Source of the DNA: Chloroflexota bacterium | GTDB taxonomy: Bacteria > Chloroflexota > Anaerolineae > DUEN01 | DNA: 47,127 nt | Direction of reading: 5' to 3' | Assembly: GCA_013152435.1 (NCBI GenBank) | Contig: JAADGJ010000133.1 | Location: forward strand, 1-47,127 | Program-made: the position numbers and the translations under genes | The notes under the pieces: generated by a model | The model's input: only the letters and a program-made list of their open reading frames with translations | Told to the model about the DNA's origin: nothing | Databases searched by the model: none | Part shown: positions 1 through 7,077 of the stretch, one piece after another | Numbering within the stretch: the stretch's first letter is position 1 | Layout: every line of letters begins with the position of its first letter

Positions 1-219
1 GAGAACGCGATGATCCTGCTCATTATCCAGGAGCCGGATGGCGACTTCGTCCCGCTACAGGCCATCTCCGACGAGTACGGATACGCCGTCATCCGGTATC
101 GTATCCCCCGACGCGCGCCGACGGGCACCTATGGGGTCCGGCTGGTGGATGTGGTCGGACAGAGCATCCAGCTTGACTGGGAGGATTCCGTCACGGAGAC
201 ATCTTTCATCGTCCGCTAA
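1..219 (+). CDS. C-terminal fragment of an unknown, probably extracytoplasmic beta-domain protein
   Basis: The reading frame is open from base 1, so the start lies outside the window. The 72 visible residues end at a TAA. The sequence alternates hydrophobic and polar residues and contains a GTYGVRLVD stretch, which resembles the last strands of an immunoglobulin-like or macroglobulin-like beta sandwich found in secreted proteins. No catalytic motif is visible. A methionine codon at 10 is in frame but has no ribosome-binding site, so I treat it as internal. The function is not known from what is here. A 30-bp perfect palindrome 57 bases after the stop probably ends the transcript. Confidence 0.6.
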   Translation, partial: ENAMILLIIQEPDGDFVPLQAISDEYGYAVIRYRIPRRAPTGTYGVRLVDVVGQSIQLDWEDSVTETSFIVR

Positions 220-275
220 CCTCCACCCGGCATCTCCCAGCCGAGGTGCCCGACGGAAGACACACACGAAATTCA

Positions 276-305
276 GAGGGGCGGCTAGTCGACTAGCCGC
301 CCCTC
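276..305. terminator. 30-bp perfect palindrome, probable terminator of the first gene
   Basis: Bases 276-290 and 291-305 are exact reverse complements with TCGA at the centre, so RNA from either strand folds into a 13-bp GC-rich stem with a four-base loop. No long T tract follows on the plus strand, while the minus strand has a short TTT. It lies 57 bases after the upstream stop codon, as expected for a terminator. Its perfect symmetry would also fit a protein-binding site. Confidence 0.5.
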
Positions 306-573
306 ATCACATCTCATCCTATCGTCTCCCACGCCCCACATCCGATGCGCACCTTTTCCCTTCGGTCAGTGTTATAAAGCCACGAGTAACCCATTCGACC
401 ACAAGGTCCCTCGCCAGGGAAACGGCCCCTACCCAACAAGAATCCAAAGTAGGGCGTTGCTCGCGGCGAGGGGCGGGCTTATGGAGCGGGCCTCCGATGG
501 GACGGTCGTCCCTCGCATGCCCGGGAATCCGCACCTCACACGAGACAACCGTGCTTACCAGGAGTGACACAGA
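306..573 (+). promoter_or_regulatory. Intergenic region upstream of fabF, possible structured leader
   Basis: There is no gene here. A TATAAA at 373-378 could be a -10 box, but no good -35 lies 16-18 bases upstream. Downstream of it are several local stems: TCCCT/AGGGA (407-420), CCCTAC/GTAGGG (427-454), CTCG/CGAG (460-470), and a two-tier stem of CGGGC/GCCCG (487-523) enclosing GGGAC/GTCCC (499-512). In GC-rich DNA some of these will be chance. No known riboswitch consensus was recognised. Confidence 0.35.
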
Positions 574-1830
574 GTGATGATGAAGGATACACGCGTGGTG
601 GTAACCGGCTTGGGCGCAGTCACGGCATTGGGCCTGGACGTGCCGACGACCTGGTCCGGCGTCCTGGCCGGGCGATCCGGCGTCGACCGGATCACCTCTT
701 TCGACCCAAGCCCCTACAAGACTCAAATCGCCGCCGAGATCAAGGATTTCGATCCCACACGATATCTGGACCGCCGAACGGCGCGCCGCCTGGACCGTTT
801 CACCCACTTCGCCGTGGCGGCCAGCCAGGAGGCCGTGCAGGATTCAGGACTCAACCTGGCGAACGAGGATCCGCGAGCCGTGGGAGTGATCATCGGCTCC
901 GCTCTGGGCGGGCTCGGGACGCTGCTGCGGGAACAGGAGATCCTCCGCACCCGCGGCCCCCGGCGTGTGAACCCGTTCTTCGTCCCCGCCATCCTGATCG
1001 ACACCGCCGCCGGACAGGTGGCCATCGAGCTGGGAGTGCGCGGCCCGAACATGGCCATCGTCTCCGCCTGTGCGACGGGAAACGGGGCGATCGGGGAGGC
1101 GGCGGAGATCATCCGCCGCGGGGACGCCGAGGTCATCCTGGCCGGAGGCAGCGAGGCGGTCATCCATCCGATCACGCTGGCCGGGCTCAACGTCATGGGC
1201 GCCCTCTCCACCCGAAACGAGGATCCCCCGCGAGCCTGTCGCCCCTTCGACGCCCAGAGGGATGGCTTCGTCATGGGCGAAGGAGCAGCCGTGCTCGTCC
1301 TGGAATCGCTGGATCACGCCCTGGAGCGCGGCGCGCACATCTACGCCGAGATCCTGTCCTACGCGGCCACAGCCGACGCCTTCCATCTGGCCCAGCCGGC
1401 CGAGGACTCCGCCGGGGCCGTGGAGGCCATGGAAAAGGCCCTGCAGCGGGCCGGGATCCAGCCCACCGAGGTGCAGTATATCAACGCGCATGGCACCTCG
1501 ACCGCGCTCAACGACCGCAGCGAGACGGCCGCCATCAAGCAGGTCTTCGGCGAGCACGCTTACCGGCTGGCCGTCTCCTCCACCAAGTCCATGACCGGAC
1601 ACCTCCTGGGAGCGGCGGGTGCCCTGGAGGCGGTGCTGTGCGTCAAGGCCCTTCAGGAGCGCGTTCTGCCGCCCACCATCAACTACGAACATCCCGATCC
1701 CGAATGCGATCTGGATTACGTACCCAACCAGGCCCGCCCCGCGCCGGACCTGAACGTGGCGATGTCCAACGCGTTCGGCCTGGGCGGACACAACGCCTGC
1801 CTGATTATGCGCCGATGGGAGGGTTCCTGA
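574..1830 (+). CDS. fabF: 3-oxoacyl-[acyl-carrier-protein] synthase II
   Basis: This condensing enzyme elongates acyl-ACP with malonyl-ACP in the cytosolic type II fatty-acid pathway. The 418-residue length is normal for FabF. The thiolase-fold catalytic triad is visible: Cys166 in SACATG, His306 in NAHGTST and His343 in SMTGHLLGAAGA. Three start codons lie in a row (GTG 574, ATG 577, ATG 580). AGGAG at 560-564 is nine bases before the GTG, so I keep 574, though 577 is possible. fabH follows 151 bases later and a Nudix gene after that, which suggests one fatty-acid operon. No fabD, fabG or acpP is present in the window. The fatty-acid role is known from the family; membership of one transcript is inferred. 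Confidence 0.95.
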   Translation: MMMKDTRVVVTGLGAVTALGLDVPTTWSGVLAGRSGVDRITSFDPSPYKTQIAAEIKDFDPTRYLDRRTARRLDRFTHFAVAASQEAVQDSGLNLANEDPRAVGVIIGSALGGLGTLLREQEILRTRGPRRVNPFFVPAILIDTAAGQVAIELGVRGPNMAIVSACATGNGAIGEAAEIIRRGDAEVILAGGSEAVIHPITLAGLNVMGALSTRNEDPPRACRPFDAQRDGFVMGEGAAVLVLESLDHALERGAHIYAEILSYAATADAFHLAQPAEDSAGAVEAMEKALQRAGIQPTEVQYINAHGTSTALNDRSETAAIKQVFGEHAYRLAVSSTKSMTGHLLGAAGALEAVLCVKALQERVLPPTINYEHPDPECDLDYVPNQARPAPDLNVAMSNAFGLGGHNACLIMRRWEGS

Positions 1831-1981
1831 CGCACATGGGAAGCAGCCCTCCGGTCACCGACAGGATCGTATGCGATAGATAGAGGCGGGGGAGAGCACG
1901 GCCGCGTCGACGGGCTTCTCAAAGGAGCGGGAGCGCGCGTGGCCGTGAAAACCTCGCGAAAGTCGCACGGAGTGAAACGCT

Positions 1982-3217
1982 GTGAGACGGTATGCGCAGA
2001 TCATCGGCTGGGGCAAGAGCCTCCCGAATCACATATTGACGAACGACGACCTCGCCCGCATCGTGGACACCAGCGATGAGTGGATCCGGACACGCACCGG
2101 CATCCGCCAACGCTACATCGCCACCGATCCTCGGGAGACCACGGCGAGCCTGGCCATCAAGGCGGCCCAGGAGGCGCTCCGGGTGGCGAACGTACCGGCC
2201 AGCCGGGTGAACATGGTCATCGTCGCCACGTCCTCTCCGGAGCACATCTTCCCCTCCACCGCATCCCTCGTGCAGGACGGGATCGGCGCCACTCGCGCCG
2301 GCGCATTCGATCTGAGCGCCGCCTGCTCCGGCTTCGTGTACGCGCTGAGCATCGCCCGGGGCCTGATCGCCAGCGAGTCCGCCGAATATGTCCTGGTCAT
2401 CGGGGCGGAGACCCTCTCCCGTTTAGTGGACTGGTCCGACCGCAACACCTGCGTGCTGTTCGGCGACGGGGCGGGAGCCGTCCTGGTCGCCGCCAGTGAG
2501 GTCCCGGGGGGGATCCTCTCCACCGTGTTGGGATCCGACGGATCCGGCGGGGATCTGCTCATCGTGCCGGCGGGAGGGAGCCGCCTTCCGGCCAGCCTGG
2601 AGACCGTGGCGTCCGGCCAGCATTATCTCAAGATGGACGGCCGCGGGGTGTTCCGCTTCGCCACGCGCGTGATGGCACGGGCCACGCAGGAGGTCGTGGA
2701 GCAAGCGGGGCTCACCATGAGCGATATCGAGCTGGTGATCCCACACCAAGCCAACCGTCGAATCATCGAGTCCGCCGCCAAACAACTCGGGCTCGATATG
2801 GACCGCATGTACACGAACCTGGACCGCTACGGCAACACGTCCACGGCCTCCATCCCCATCGCGCTGTGTGAGGCCATCGAGGAAGGCCGGATCCGGCAAC
2901 ACGATCACCTGGTCATGGTGGGATTTGGCGCCGGGCTCACCTGGGGCGCGACCGTCGTTCAGTGGGGAGTGCCCCTGCCCCTTCCCGAGACGCCCTGGTG
3001 GCGAAGCGCGCAGTACTCCGGCTCGTTCCACGTGGCCCAGGCGCGATCTTTCGGGCGCCGGGTGCTCCGCCGCCTGTACGATGTGGTCATCGGGCCGCGC
3101 GAGGAGAACGGACACGCGCCACGCGGGCTATGGCGCGGCGGCGTGGAAAAGCTGAGAGGCCGTCGACAGGAGCCCGATCACGGGTCTCCCACGGACACGT
3201 TTGAGAAGGACAGCTGA
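1982..3217 (+). CDS. fabH: 3-oxoacyl-[acyl-carrier-protein] synthase III with a C-terminal extension
   Basis: FabH starts fatty-acid synthesis by condensing an acyl-CoA primer with malonyl-ACP. The Cys-His-Asn triad is clear: Cys115 in AACSGF, His255 in IPHQANRR and Asn285 in YGNTSTAS, close to the E. coli spacing. The start is a GTG with GGAG nine bases upstream. Typical FabH proteins have about 320-330 residues; this one has 411. The normal fold ends near residue 330 at GAGLTWGATVVQW. The last 80 residues are basic, proline- and arginine-rich and low in complexity, with no domain I recognise. The stop overlaps the Nudix start by one base (TGATG), so the two are probably translationally coupled. 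Confidence 0.93.
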   Translation: MRRYAQIIGWGKSLPNHILTNDDLARIVDTSDEWIRTRTGIRQRYIATDPRETTASLAIKAAQEALRVANVPASRVNMVIVATSSPEHIFPSTASLVQDGIGATRAGAFDLSAACSGFVYALSIARGLIASESAEYVLVIGAETLSRLVDWSDRNTCVLFGDGAGAVLVAASEVPGGILSTVLGSDGSGGDLLIVPAGGSRLPASLETVASGQHYLKMDGRGVFRFATRVMARATQEVVEQAGLTMSDIELVIPHQANRRIIESAAKQLGLDMDRMYTNLDRYGNTSTASIPIALCEAIEEGRIRQHDHLVMVGFGAGLTWGATVVQWGVPLPLPETPWWRSAQYSGSFHVAQARSFGRRVLRRLYDVVIGPREENGHAPRGLWRGGVEKLRGRRQEPDHGSPTDTFEKDS

Positions 3218-3888
3218 TGGATTCCCAGGGGACCTCACCCTCATCCGCTTCCGATGCGTACCCCCGGCCGTCCGTCACCGCAGACGTGGTCGCCTGGCTG
3301 GTGCGCGATGGCGCTCCGCACGTGCTGCTGATCCGACGACGATACTGGCCATATGAGGGGCATTGGGCCCTCCCCGGCGGGTTTATCGACATCACCGAGA
3401 CGCTGGAACAGGCCGCCCGGCGTGAGCTGGCCGAGGAGACGGGGCTGACCGACGTCCCCCTGGAGCCGATACGGCTCTTTGATGCGCCGGGTCGGGACCC
3501 GCGCAGGCGCGTGATCACCATGGCCTACCTGGCGCTTCTGGGAGAACGCGGGGACGGCTGGCGACCACGGGCCGGCGACGATGCGGCCGACGCTCGCTGG
3601 TGGCCGGTGGCGGATTTGCCCTCCCTGGCCTTCGACCACGGCCAGATCATCGCCGCCGCGAGGGCCCACCTGCGCCGCCGGCTGCTGGGCGACGACCTGG
3701 GACGCCACCTTCTGCCCGATCCGTTCACCGCGCGGGAGCTGCGAAGCGCCTTCTCATCCGTCCTGGGCGAGCCGGTGTCGACCCGCTCCGTGCTGCGCCT
3801 TCTCCGGGCCGCCGGCGTGATCGAGGGCCTGCCGGGGGGCCGCTATCGCTACCGTCCAATCGCCCAAGGGACGTGGCCCTACTGGTGA
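3217..3888 (+). CDS. Nudix hydrolase with C-terminal winged-helix domain (NrtR-like)
   Basis: The Nudix box is intact around residues 50-73, matching G-x5-E-x7-R-E-x2-E-E-x-G. Such proteins cleave nucleoside diphosphates linked to another group, often ADP-ribose or NADH. The last 60 or so residues (from DPFTARELRSAF to the YRP near the end) look like the winged-helix domain of NrtR-type proteins. It may therefore be an ADP-ribose pyrophosphatase or an ADP-ribose-responsive repressor of NAD-related genes, and the sequence alone does not decide. It is coupled to fabH by a one-base overlap. No NAD gene is adjacent, which weakens the NrtR reading. Length 223 residues. Confidence 0.85.
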   Translation: MDSQGTSPSSASDAYPRPSVTADVVAWLVRDGAPHVLLIRRRYWPYEGHWALPGGFIDITETLEQAARRELAEETGLTDVPLEPIRLFDAPGRDPRRRVITMAYLALLGERGDGWRPRAGDDAADARWWPVADLPSLAFDHGQIIAAARAHLRRRLLGDDLGRHLLPDPFTARELRSAFSSVLGEPVSTRSVLRLLRAAGVIEGLPGGRYRYRPIAQGTWPYW

Positions 3889-3912
3889 TCCCGTCAGCGG
3901 GGATACCTCTGG

Positions 3913-3950
3913 AAAAAAGTACGGGCTGGATACCGTGGCATCCAGCCCGT
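3913..3950 (-). terminator. Intrinsic terminator of the disulfide oxidoreductase gene
   Basis: An 11-bp perfect stem (3921-3931 with 3940-3950, 8-base loop) is followed on the minus strand by AC and six T residues. This is a textbook Rho-independent terminator 21 bases past the minus-strand stop. Read on the plus strand, the same stem could weakly end the fabF-fabH-Nudix transcript. Confidence 0.85.
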
Positions 3951-3971
3951 TCGCTTGGAGGGGGGACGGGG

Positions 3972-4643
3972 TCAGGCGACGGATCTCTGGGCTTCCACCG
4001 CCTGCAGCACACGCTCCAACAACATCGGTTCAGGAACCGCACCCTCTAGGTGGTAATCCTCATTGATGACGGTACGCGGCACGCCCATCACCTGGTATTT
4101 GTTGGCCAGATGGGGGAACTCGATCGCCTCCACCATATCCGCGGTGATGAGATCGCTCTCCAGCGCCAACTGATGGGCCAGCCGCACGGCCATCGGGCAG
4201 TACGGGCATGTGGGCGTCACGAACACCTGGATGTGCACGGGCTCATTGATCTGAGCCACGGCCTGCTTCGTCTCCTGCGACAGGCCCGATTCGCCCTGGG
4301 AGACCATCAGGATATCCTCGATCAGAGAGCTGAACTCGTACCCTGACGGGATCCCGAAATAGCGAATCCCGTAATCCTTCGGCTCATCACCCCCCCGCAC
4401 GATCGCGATGGCCGGGATCTTATCGATCTTATAGGCCTCCACGGCCTCCTTATCCGTCACAAAGTCGCGCACCTCGGCCGTGATCTTATCCGATAATTGC
4501 GCCAGCTCTTCCACAATCTGTCGGGTCTCGCGACAATACTGACACTCCGTCTCCTGAGTAAACATAACCAGCTTCACCGGTGCCACCAGGTTCTGGAATT
4601 CCTCTCGCAGAACCTGTTGATCCTGCTTGCCAATCAACGGCAT
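3972..4643 (-). CDS. Protein disulfide oxidoreductase with two thioredoxin folds (PDO/glutaredoxin-like)
   Basis: The 223-residue protein has two thioredoxin-fold halves, each with a CxxC site: CQYC at 34-37 and CPYC at 146-149. Each is followed by a cis-proline motif (KIPAIAI near 77, GVPRTV near 190). This tandem arrangement is the PDO family of thermophilic archaea and bacteria, which oxidises, reduces or isomerises protein disulfides in the cytosol. No signal peptide is seen. The start is ATG 4643, with AGGAGGAA ending eight bases upstream; a longer open frame extends to 4826 but would run through the promoter and a terminator. It has its own terminator and an ECF-type promoter almost identical to that of the sigma gene at 7034, so it is probably a target of that sigma factor. 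Confidence 0.9.
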   Translation of the reverse strand: MPLIGKQDQQVLREEFQNLVAPVKLVMFTQETECQYCRETRQIVEELAQLSDKITAEVRDFVTDKEAVEAYKIDKIPAIAIVRGGDEPKDYGIRYFGIPSGYEFSSLIEDILMVSQGESGLSQETKQAVAQINEPVHIQVFVTPTCPYCPMAVRLAHQLALESDLITADMVEAIEFPHLANKYQVMGVPRTVINEDYHLEGAVPEPMLLERVLQAVEAQRSVA

Positions 4644-4741
4644 GATACGCTTCCTCCTGAAAGTCTGCGACCCTTTCGGCCACATGGGATGGGATGCCTG
4701 CTCTGGATCCAAAGGCACGGATCCTTGAAATCTCCACCCGT

Positions 4742-4770
4742 TTAGATGCGAGGGAGGGGGATACGTTACA
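4742..4770 (-). promoter_or_regulatory. ECF-sigma-type promoter of the disulfide oxidoreductase gene
   Basis: On the minus strand TGTAACG (4770-4764) is followed after 14 bases by GCATCTAA (4749-4742). It lies just past the terminator of the upstream operon and about 90 bases before the start codon. A 23-base stretch running from the spacer through the -10 matches the corresponding region upstream of the ECF sigma gene at 20 positions. ECF promoters usually have an AAC-containing -35 and a CGTC/CATC-type -10, which fits. Confidence 0.65.
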
Positions 4771-4779
4771 TCCGAACAC

Positions 4780-4821
4780 AAAAAAACGGGACCGGCCCCC
4801 GGTCTCACGATGGCCGGCCCC
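4780..4821 (-). terminator. Intrinsic terminator of the sigma-redox operon
   Basis: On the minus strand a 10-bp stem (4821-4812 with 4797-4788, one G-U pair) is followed by G and seven T residues (4786-4780). It sits 33 bases beyond the stop of the small coiled-coil gene and separates that operon from the oxidoreductase gene. Confidence 0.88.
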
Positions 4822-4853
4822 GCCACGCACGTTCCATGTCCACCGGGCGCGCC

Positions 4854-5039
4854 TCACGGCTTCGCTTTTCGCATGCGCGCCCGCGCGGCCTCCAGCTCCT
4901 CCTCCAGCTCCTCCAGCTCGATCAGCAAGGCGGGCGGCACCGAGTGCGCGGGTAGCCGTCGGCGCAGATCCTCCACCCGCGCCTCCAGCTCCGCGACCCG
5001 GCGGGCCACCTCCTCCTCGCTCAGTTCACGCTCGCTCAT
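4854..5039 (-). CDS. Small charged coiled-coil protein, function unknown
   Basis: This 61-residue protein is almost entirely predicted helix. Heptad-like Leu/Val spacing and runs of Glu and Arg occur on both sides of a proline-containing break near residues 30-36, which suggests an antiparallel helical hairpin. No cysteine or known motif is present. Its ATG overlaps the stop of the OsmC-family gene by four bases (ATGA), and a terminator follows directly, so it is the last gene of the sigma-redox operon. The operon position supports it being real. I cannot assign a function. Confidence 0.7.
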   Translation of the reverse strand: MSERELSEEEVARRVAELEARVEDLRRRLPAHSVPPALLIELEELEEELEAARARMRKAKP

Positions 5040-5458
5040 GCAGGCTCAATACGATAGCTGCTCGTGATGCGCGCCACGCCACGAATCGTGGCCTCGACGG
5101 AGCAATACTTCTCCTCAGAGAGCTGGATCGCCCGCTCGACCGCCTGGGGCGAGATGTCCTCCCCGCGCACCACATACTCCACATGAATGTCCGTGTACTT
5201 GTGCGGGTGCGTGTCCGCCTGCTCCCCCCGGACGTTGATCTCGAATCCCGTCACCTTCTGTCGCTTCTTCCGCAGGATCGAGATCACATCCATGGCGGTG
5301 CAGCCGGCCAGGGAGATCAGCAGCAACTCCATCGGGCGAAAGCCCGCGTTCCGGCCCCCATGCTCGGCCGAGCTATCCATCACCACCGTATGCCCCGAGG
5401 CGGCGGTGCCCGCAAACTCCATGCCGTCTCGCCACGTAACCTTCGCTTCAACAGCCAT
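5036..5458 (-). CDS. OsmC/Ohr-family peroxiredoxin-like protein
   Basis: OsmC-family enzymes reduce organic hydroperoxides with two cysteines. Here Cys53 lies in the conserved helix start LAGCTAMDV and Cys119 in EKYCSVEAT, the positions expected for the peroxidatic and resolving cysteines. Length is 140 residues, normal for the family, and the protein is cytosolic. The subgroup looks nearer to YhfA-type OsmC proteins than to Ohr. The gene begins three bases after the groES stop and overlaps the next gene by four bases, so it is cotranscribed. Its place in a sigma/anti-sigma/glutaredoxin operon supports a peroxide or thiol-stress role. The substrate is unknown. Confidence 0.88.
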   Translation of the reverse strand: MAVEAKVTWRDGMEFAGTAASGHTVVMDSSAEHGGRNAGFRPMELLLISLAGCTAMDVISILRKKRQKVTGFEINVRGEQADTHPHKYTDIHVEYVVRGEDISPQAVERAIQLSEEKYCSVEATIRGVARITSSYRIEPA

Positions 5459-5461
5459 TTT

Positions 5462-5728
5462 CTATTCCTTCACACGCGCCAAGATATCGCCGACATCCAG
5501 GATCAGATAGTCGGCGCCGTTCAGACGGATCTCCGTGCCGCTATACTTTGCATACAGGATCTGATCGCCTACGCTCACTGGGATATCCTCCCCGTCACCC
5601 ACGGCGACCACCTCGCCGCGCTGCGGCTTCTCCTTGGCCGTCTCGGGCAACAGGATCCCAGAAGCCGTCCGCGACTCTTCCTCGATCACCTTCACCAACA
5701 CTCGATCTCCCAACGGCTCTACCTGCAT
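5462..5728 (-). CDS. groES: Co-chaperonin GroES (orphan, no groEL beside it)
   Basis: GroES forms the heptameric lid of the GroEL chaperonin. The 88-residue protein shows the family pattern: PLGDRVLVK at the start, the mobile loop around [24 protein letters not shown], and the C-terminal [12 protein letters not shown]. The start is ATG 5728 with AGGAGG eight bases upstream; the open frame continues to 5776 but has no better signal. groEL does not follow, which is unusual. The gene instead sits between a glutaredoxin and an OsmC protein in a sigma-controlled operon. No CIRCE element (HrcA site) is visible. Expression may therefore follow redox stress rather than ordinary heat-shock control; that is inference. 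Confidence 0.92.
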   Translation of the reverse strand: MQVEPLGDRVLVKVIEEESRTASGILLPETAKEKPQRGEVVAVGDGEDIPVSVGDQILYAKYSGTEIRLNGADYLILDVGDILARVKE

Positions 5729-5749
5729 CGGTCTTATCCTCCTCTTCTT

Positions 5750-5784
5750 CCAAAAATTGGCACACCCGGCGCACAATCGCCGGG
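5750..5784 (-). terminator. Hairpin with T tract between the glutaredoxin gene and groES
   Basis: On the minus strand a perfect 7-bp stem CCCGGCG/CGCCGGG (5784-5778 with 5771-5765, 6-base loop) is followed by TGTGCCAA and five T residues. The T run is displaced from the stem, so it is at best a leaky terminator or an mRNA-processing hairpin that could tune groES relative to the upstream genes. Confidence 0.4.
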
Positions 5785-5815
5785 GCTCTGAACCTATACA
5801 GAACGCTCGCCCCCC

Positions 5816-6067
5816 TCAGTTCCGCAGTCCCAACAGCCGATCGATCTTGGGGCGATCAAAGCCGATCACGATCTTCCCACCGATGTCCACGACGGGCACT
5901 CCCATCTGGCCCGTGCGACGCACCACATCTCGCGCCGCCCGCTCATCCCGGGAGATGTCCACATCCTTGAACTTGATCTTATGCTGACGCAGATAGCGCT
6001 TAAGCGCATTGCAGTACCTGCACGTCGGCGTTGTGAAGACGATGACCCGAGGTTGCTTCGAGACCAT
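5816..6067 (-). CDS. Glutaredoxin-family protein
   Basis: This single thioredoxin-fold protein of 83 residues has the redox site CRYC at positions 16-19 after a short beta strand (VIVFTTPTC), and the cis-proline motif GVPVVDIGG near residue 57. It belongs to the small NrdH/YruB-like glutaredoxins, which pass electrons to reductases or reduce protein disulfides and mixed disulfides in the cytosol. The start ATG 6067 follows GGGGAG by about seven bases. It is the third gene of the sigma/anti-sigma operon, 63 bases after the anti-sigma stop. No ribonucleotide reductase gene is nearby, so a general thiol-repair role is more likely than an NrdH role. Confidence 0.9.
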   Translation of the reverse strand: MVSKQPRVIVFTTPTCRYCNALKRYLRQHKIKFKDVDISRDERAARDVVRRTGQMGVPVVDIGGKIVIGFDRPKIDRLLGLRN

Positions 6068-6130
6068 CAGATAGCTCCCCTCTCCCAGATGTGCTGTTCT
6101 CGTGGTGAGTGCGAACGCGCTCGATGAGCC

Positions 6131-6418
6131 TTACGCGTCCTCATCAGGCTCGGCCAGCGGCTCCTTCCGCAGATACGGCTCCAGGTCCAGCGCCTTGAAC
6201 AGCCGAAGCTCCACATCCTCCGGCAGCTCGGGCGGGTCTGGCATCTGATACAGGAGCACCGTCTTGCGCAACGTGTCGATGACGATGCGGCAGTTCTCGC
6301 AGTCGGCCAGGTGCGCCTCGATCTCCTCACACAGCCGGGCCTCCAGCTCGCCGTCGATGTAGTCGGAGAGCATTCCCAACAATTGGCGGCAGTCCTCATG
6401 ACTATGGACGTGCGTCAT
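6131..6418 (-). CDS. ZAS-type zinc-finger anti-sigma factor
   Basis: The 95-residue protein carries a zinc-binding anti-sigma domain (zf-HC2). The core His-x3-Cys-x2-Cys motif lies in HLADCENC (residues 36-43), with HEDC near the N terminus supplying further ligands. No membrane segment is present, so it is a soluble anti-sigma factor of the RsrA/ChrR kind. In those proteins oxidation of the zinc thiols, or another cytosolic signal, frees the sigma factor. Two ATGs lie in tandem (6421, 6418); GAGGAG fits 6418 better. It overlaps the end of the ECF sigma gene, the usual sign of coupled stoichiometric expression. Redox sensing is inferred from the motif and from the operon's thiol enzymes. Confidence 0.88.
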   Translation of the reverse strand: MTHVHSHEDCRQLLGMLSDYIDGELEARLCEEIEAHLADCENCRIVIDTLRKTVLLYQMPDPPELPEDVELRLFKALDLEPYLRKEPLAEPDEDA

Positions 6419-7034
6419 CATGATCTCCTCGCTCAGCGACGGATGCCCGATGGGCGGCGAAATATTCGGTCAGATACTCCCGCAGCCGCATCCTCGCCCG
6501 ATGCAGACGCACCTTCGCGGCCGACTCTGAGATCCCCAGCGTCTCCGCCGTCTCCGCCGTGGACAGCCCCTCGATGTCTCGCAGGATAAAGGTCGCACGC
6601 AGCGTCTCCGGCAGGGCGGCGATGGCCTCGTCCATCACGCGGCGAAGCTCCTCATTCAGGGCGTGCTTCTCGGGATTCCACCCCCAATCGATCAGCTGCC
6701 GGGGGGCGACCTCGCCGTCCTCCAGCTCCACCGGGTCGTCGATGGACACCGTCTCCAGCTTGCGGCGACGCAGCCGCATCAACCCCGCATTGGTGGCGAT
6801 GCGATATAGCCACGTCCCCAGGCTGGAGCGGCCCTCGAAGTCCCGCACGTGCTGGCACGCGCTGATGAACGTCTCCTGCAAGACCTCCTCGGCCTCGTCC
6901 GGGTCGCCCATGAGCTTCAGGGCTACCCGATAGATGCGCGGGGAAAAGCGCTTGACCATCACCGCACATGCGGCTCGGTCCCCCGCCTTGAGCGCAGCCA
7001 CCAGCGCCTGCTCATCGAGATCGTTCGATCCCAC
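6402..7034 (-). CDS. ECF-family RNA polymerase sigma factor
   Basis: Region 2 (from about residue 30 to 95, including LQETFISAC and the WLYRIATN stretch) and region 4 (LPETLRATFILRDIEGLSTAETAETLGIS, then the recognition helix KVRLHRARMRLREYL) are both intact. Region 3 is absent, as expected for ECF sigma factors. Length is 210 residues from GTG 7034, which has AGGAGG five bases upstream. The open frame continues to ATG 7088, but that start lies upstream of a candidate ECF promoter (7048-7077). The gene overlaps its anti-sigma partner by about 17-20 bases. The matching promoter before the disulfide oxidoreductase gene argues for autoregulation and a redox regulon. Confidence 0.93.
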   Translation of the reverse strand: MGSNDLDEQALVAALKAGDRAACAVMVKRFSPRIYRVALKLMGDPDEAEEVLQETFISACQHVRDFEGRSSLGTWLYRIATNAGLMRLRRRKLETVSIDDPVELEDGEVAPRQLIDWGWNPEKHALNEELRRVMDEAIAALPETLRATFILRDIEGLSTAETAETLGISESAAKVRLHRARMRLREYLTEYFAAHRASVAERGDHDDARP

Positions 7035-7047
7035 GACTTCCTCCTGT

Positions 7048-7077
7048 TCAGATGCAAGGGAGAGGGATTTGGTTACA
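7048..7077 (-). promoter_or_regulatory. ECF-type autoregulatory promoter of the sigma-redox operon
   Basis: On the minus strand TGTAACC (7077-7071) and GCATCTGA (7055-7048) are separated by 15 bases. The same arrangement occurs at 4742-4770 before the disulfide oxidoreductase gene, with 20 of 23 bases matching across the -10 and adjoining spacer. Transcription would begin about 7041, only some 7 bases before GTG 7034, giving an almost leaderless mRNA that includes little of the AGGAGG. Confidence 0.65.

Noticed and set aside
564-1883. 439-codon plus-strand frame overlapping fabF
   Set aside because: Arg/Gly/Pro-rich out-of-frame translation of a GC-rich gene; fabF itself carries all family motifs.
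5729-5815. CIRCE/HrcA operator before groES
   Set aside because: The hairpin there is CCCGGCG/CGCCGGG, not TTAGCACTC-N9-GAGTGCTAA.
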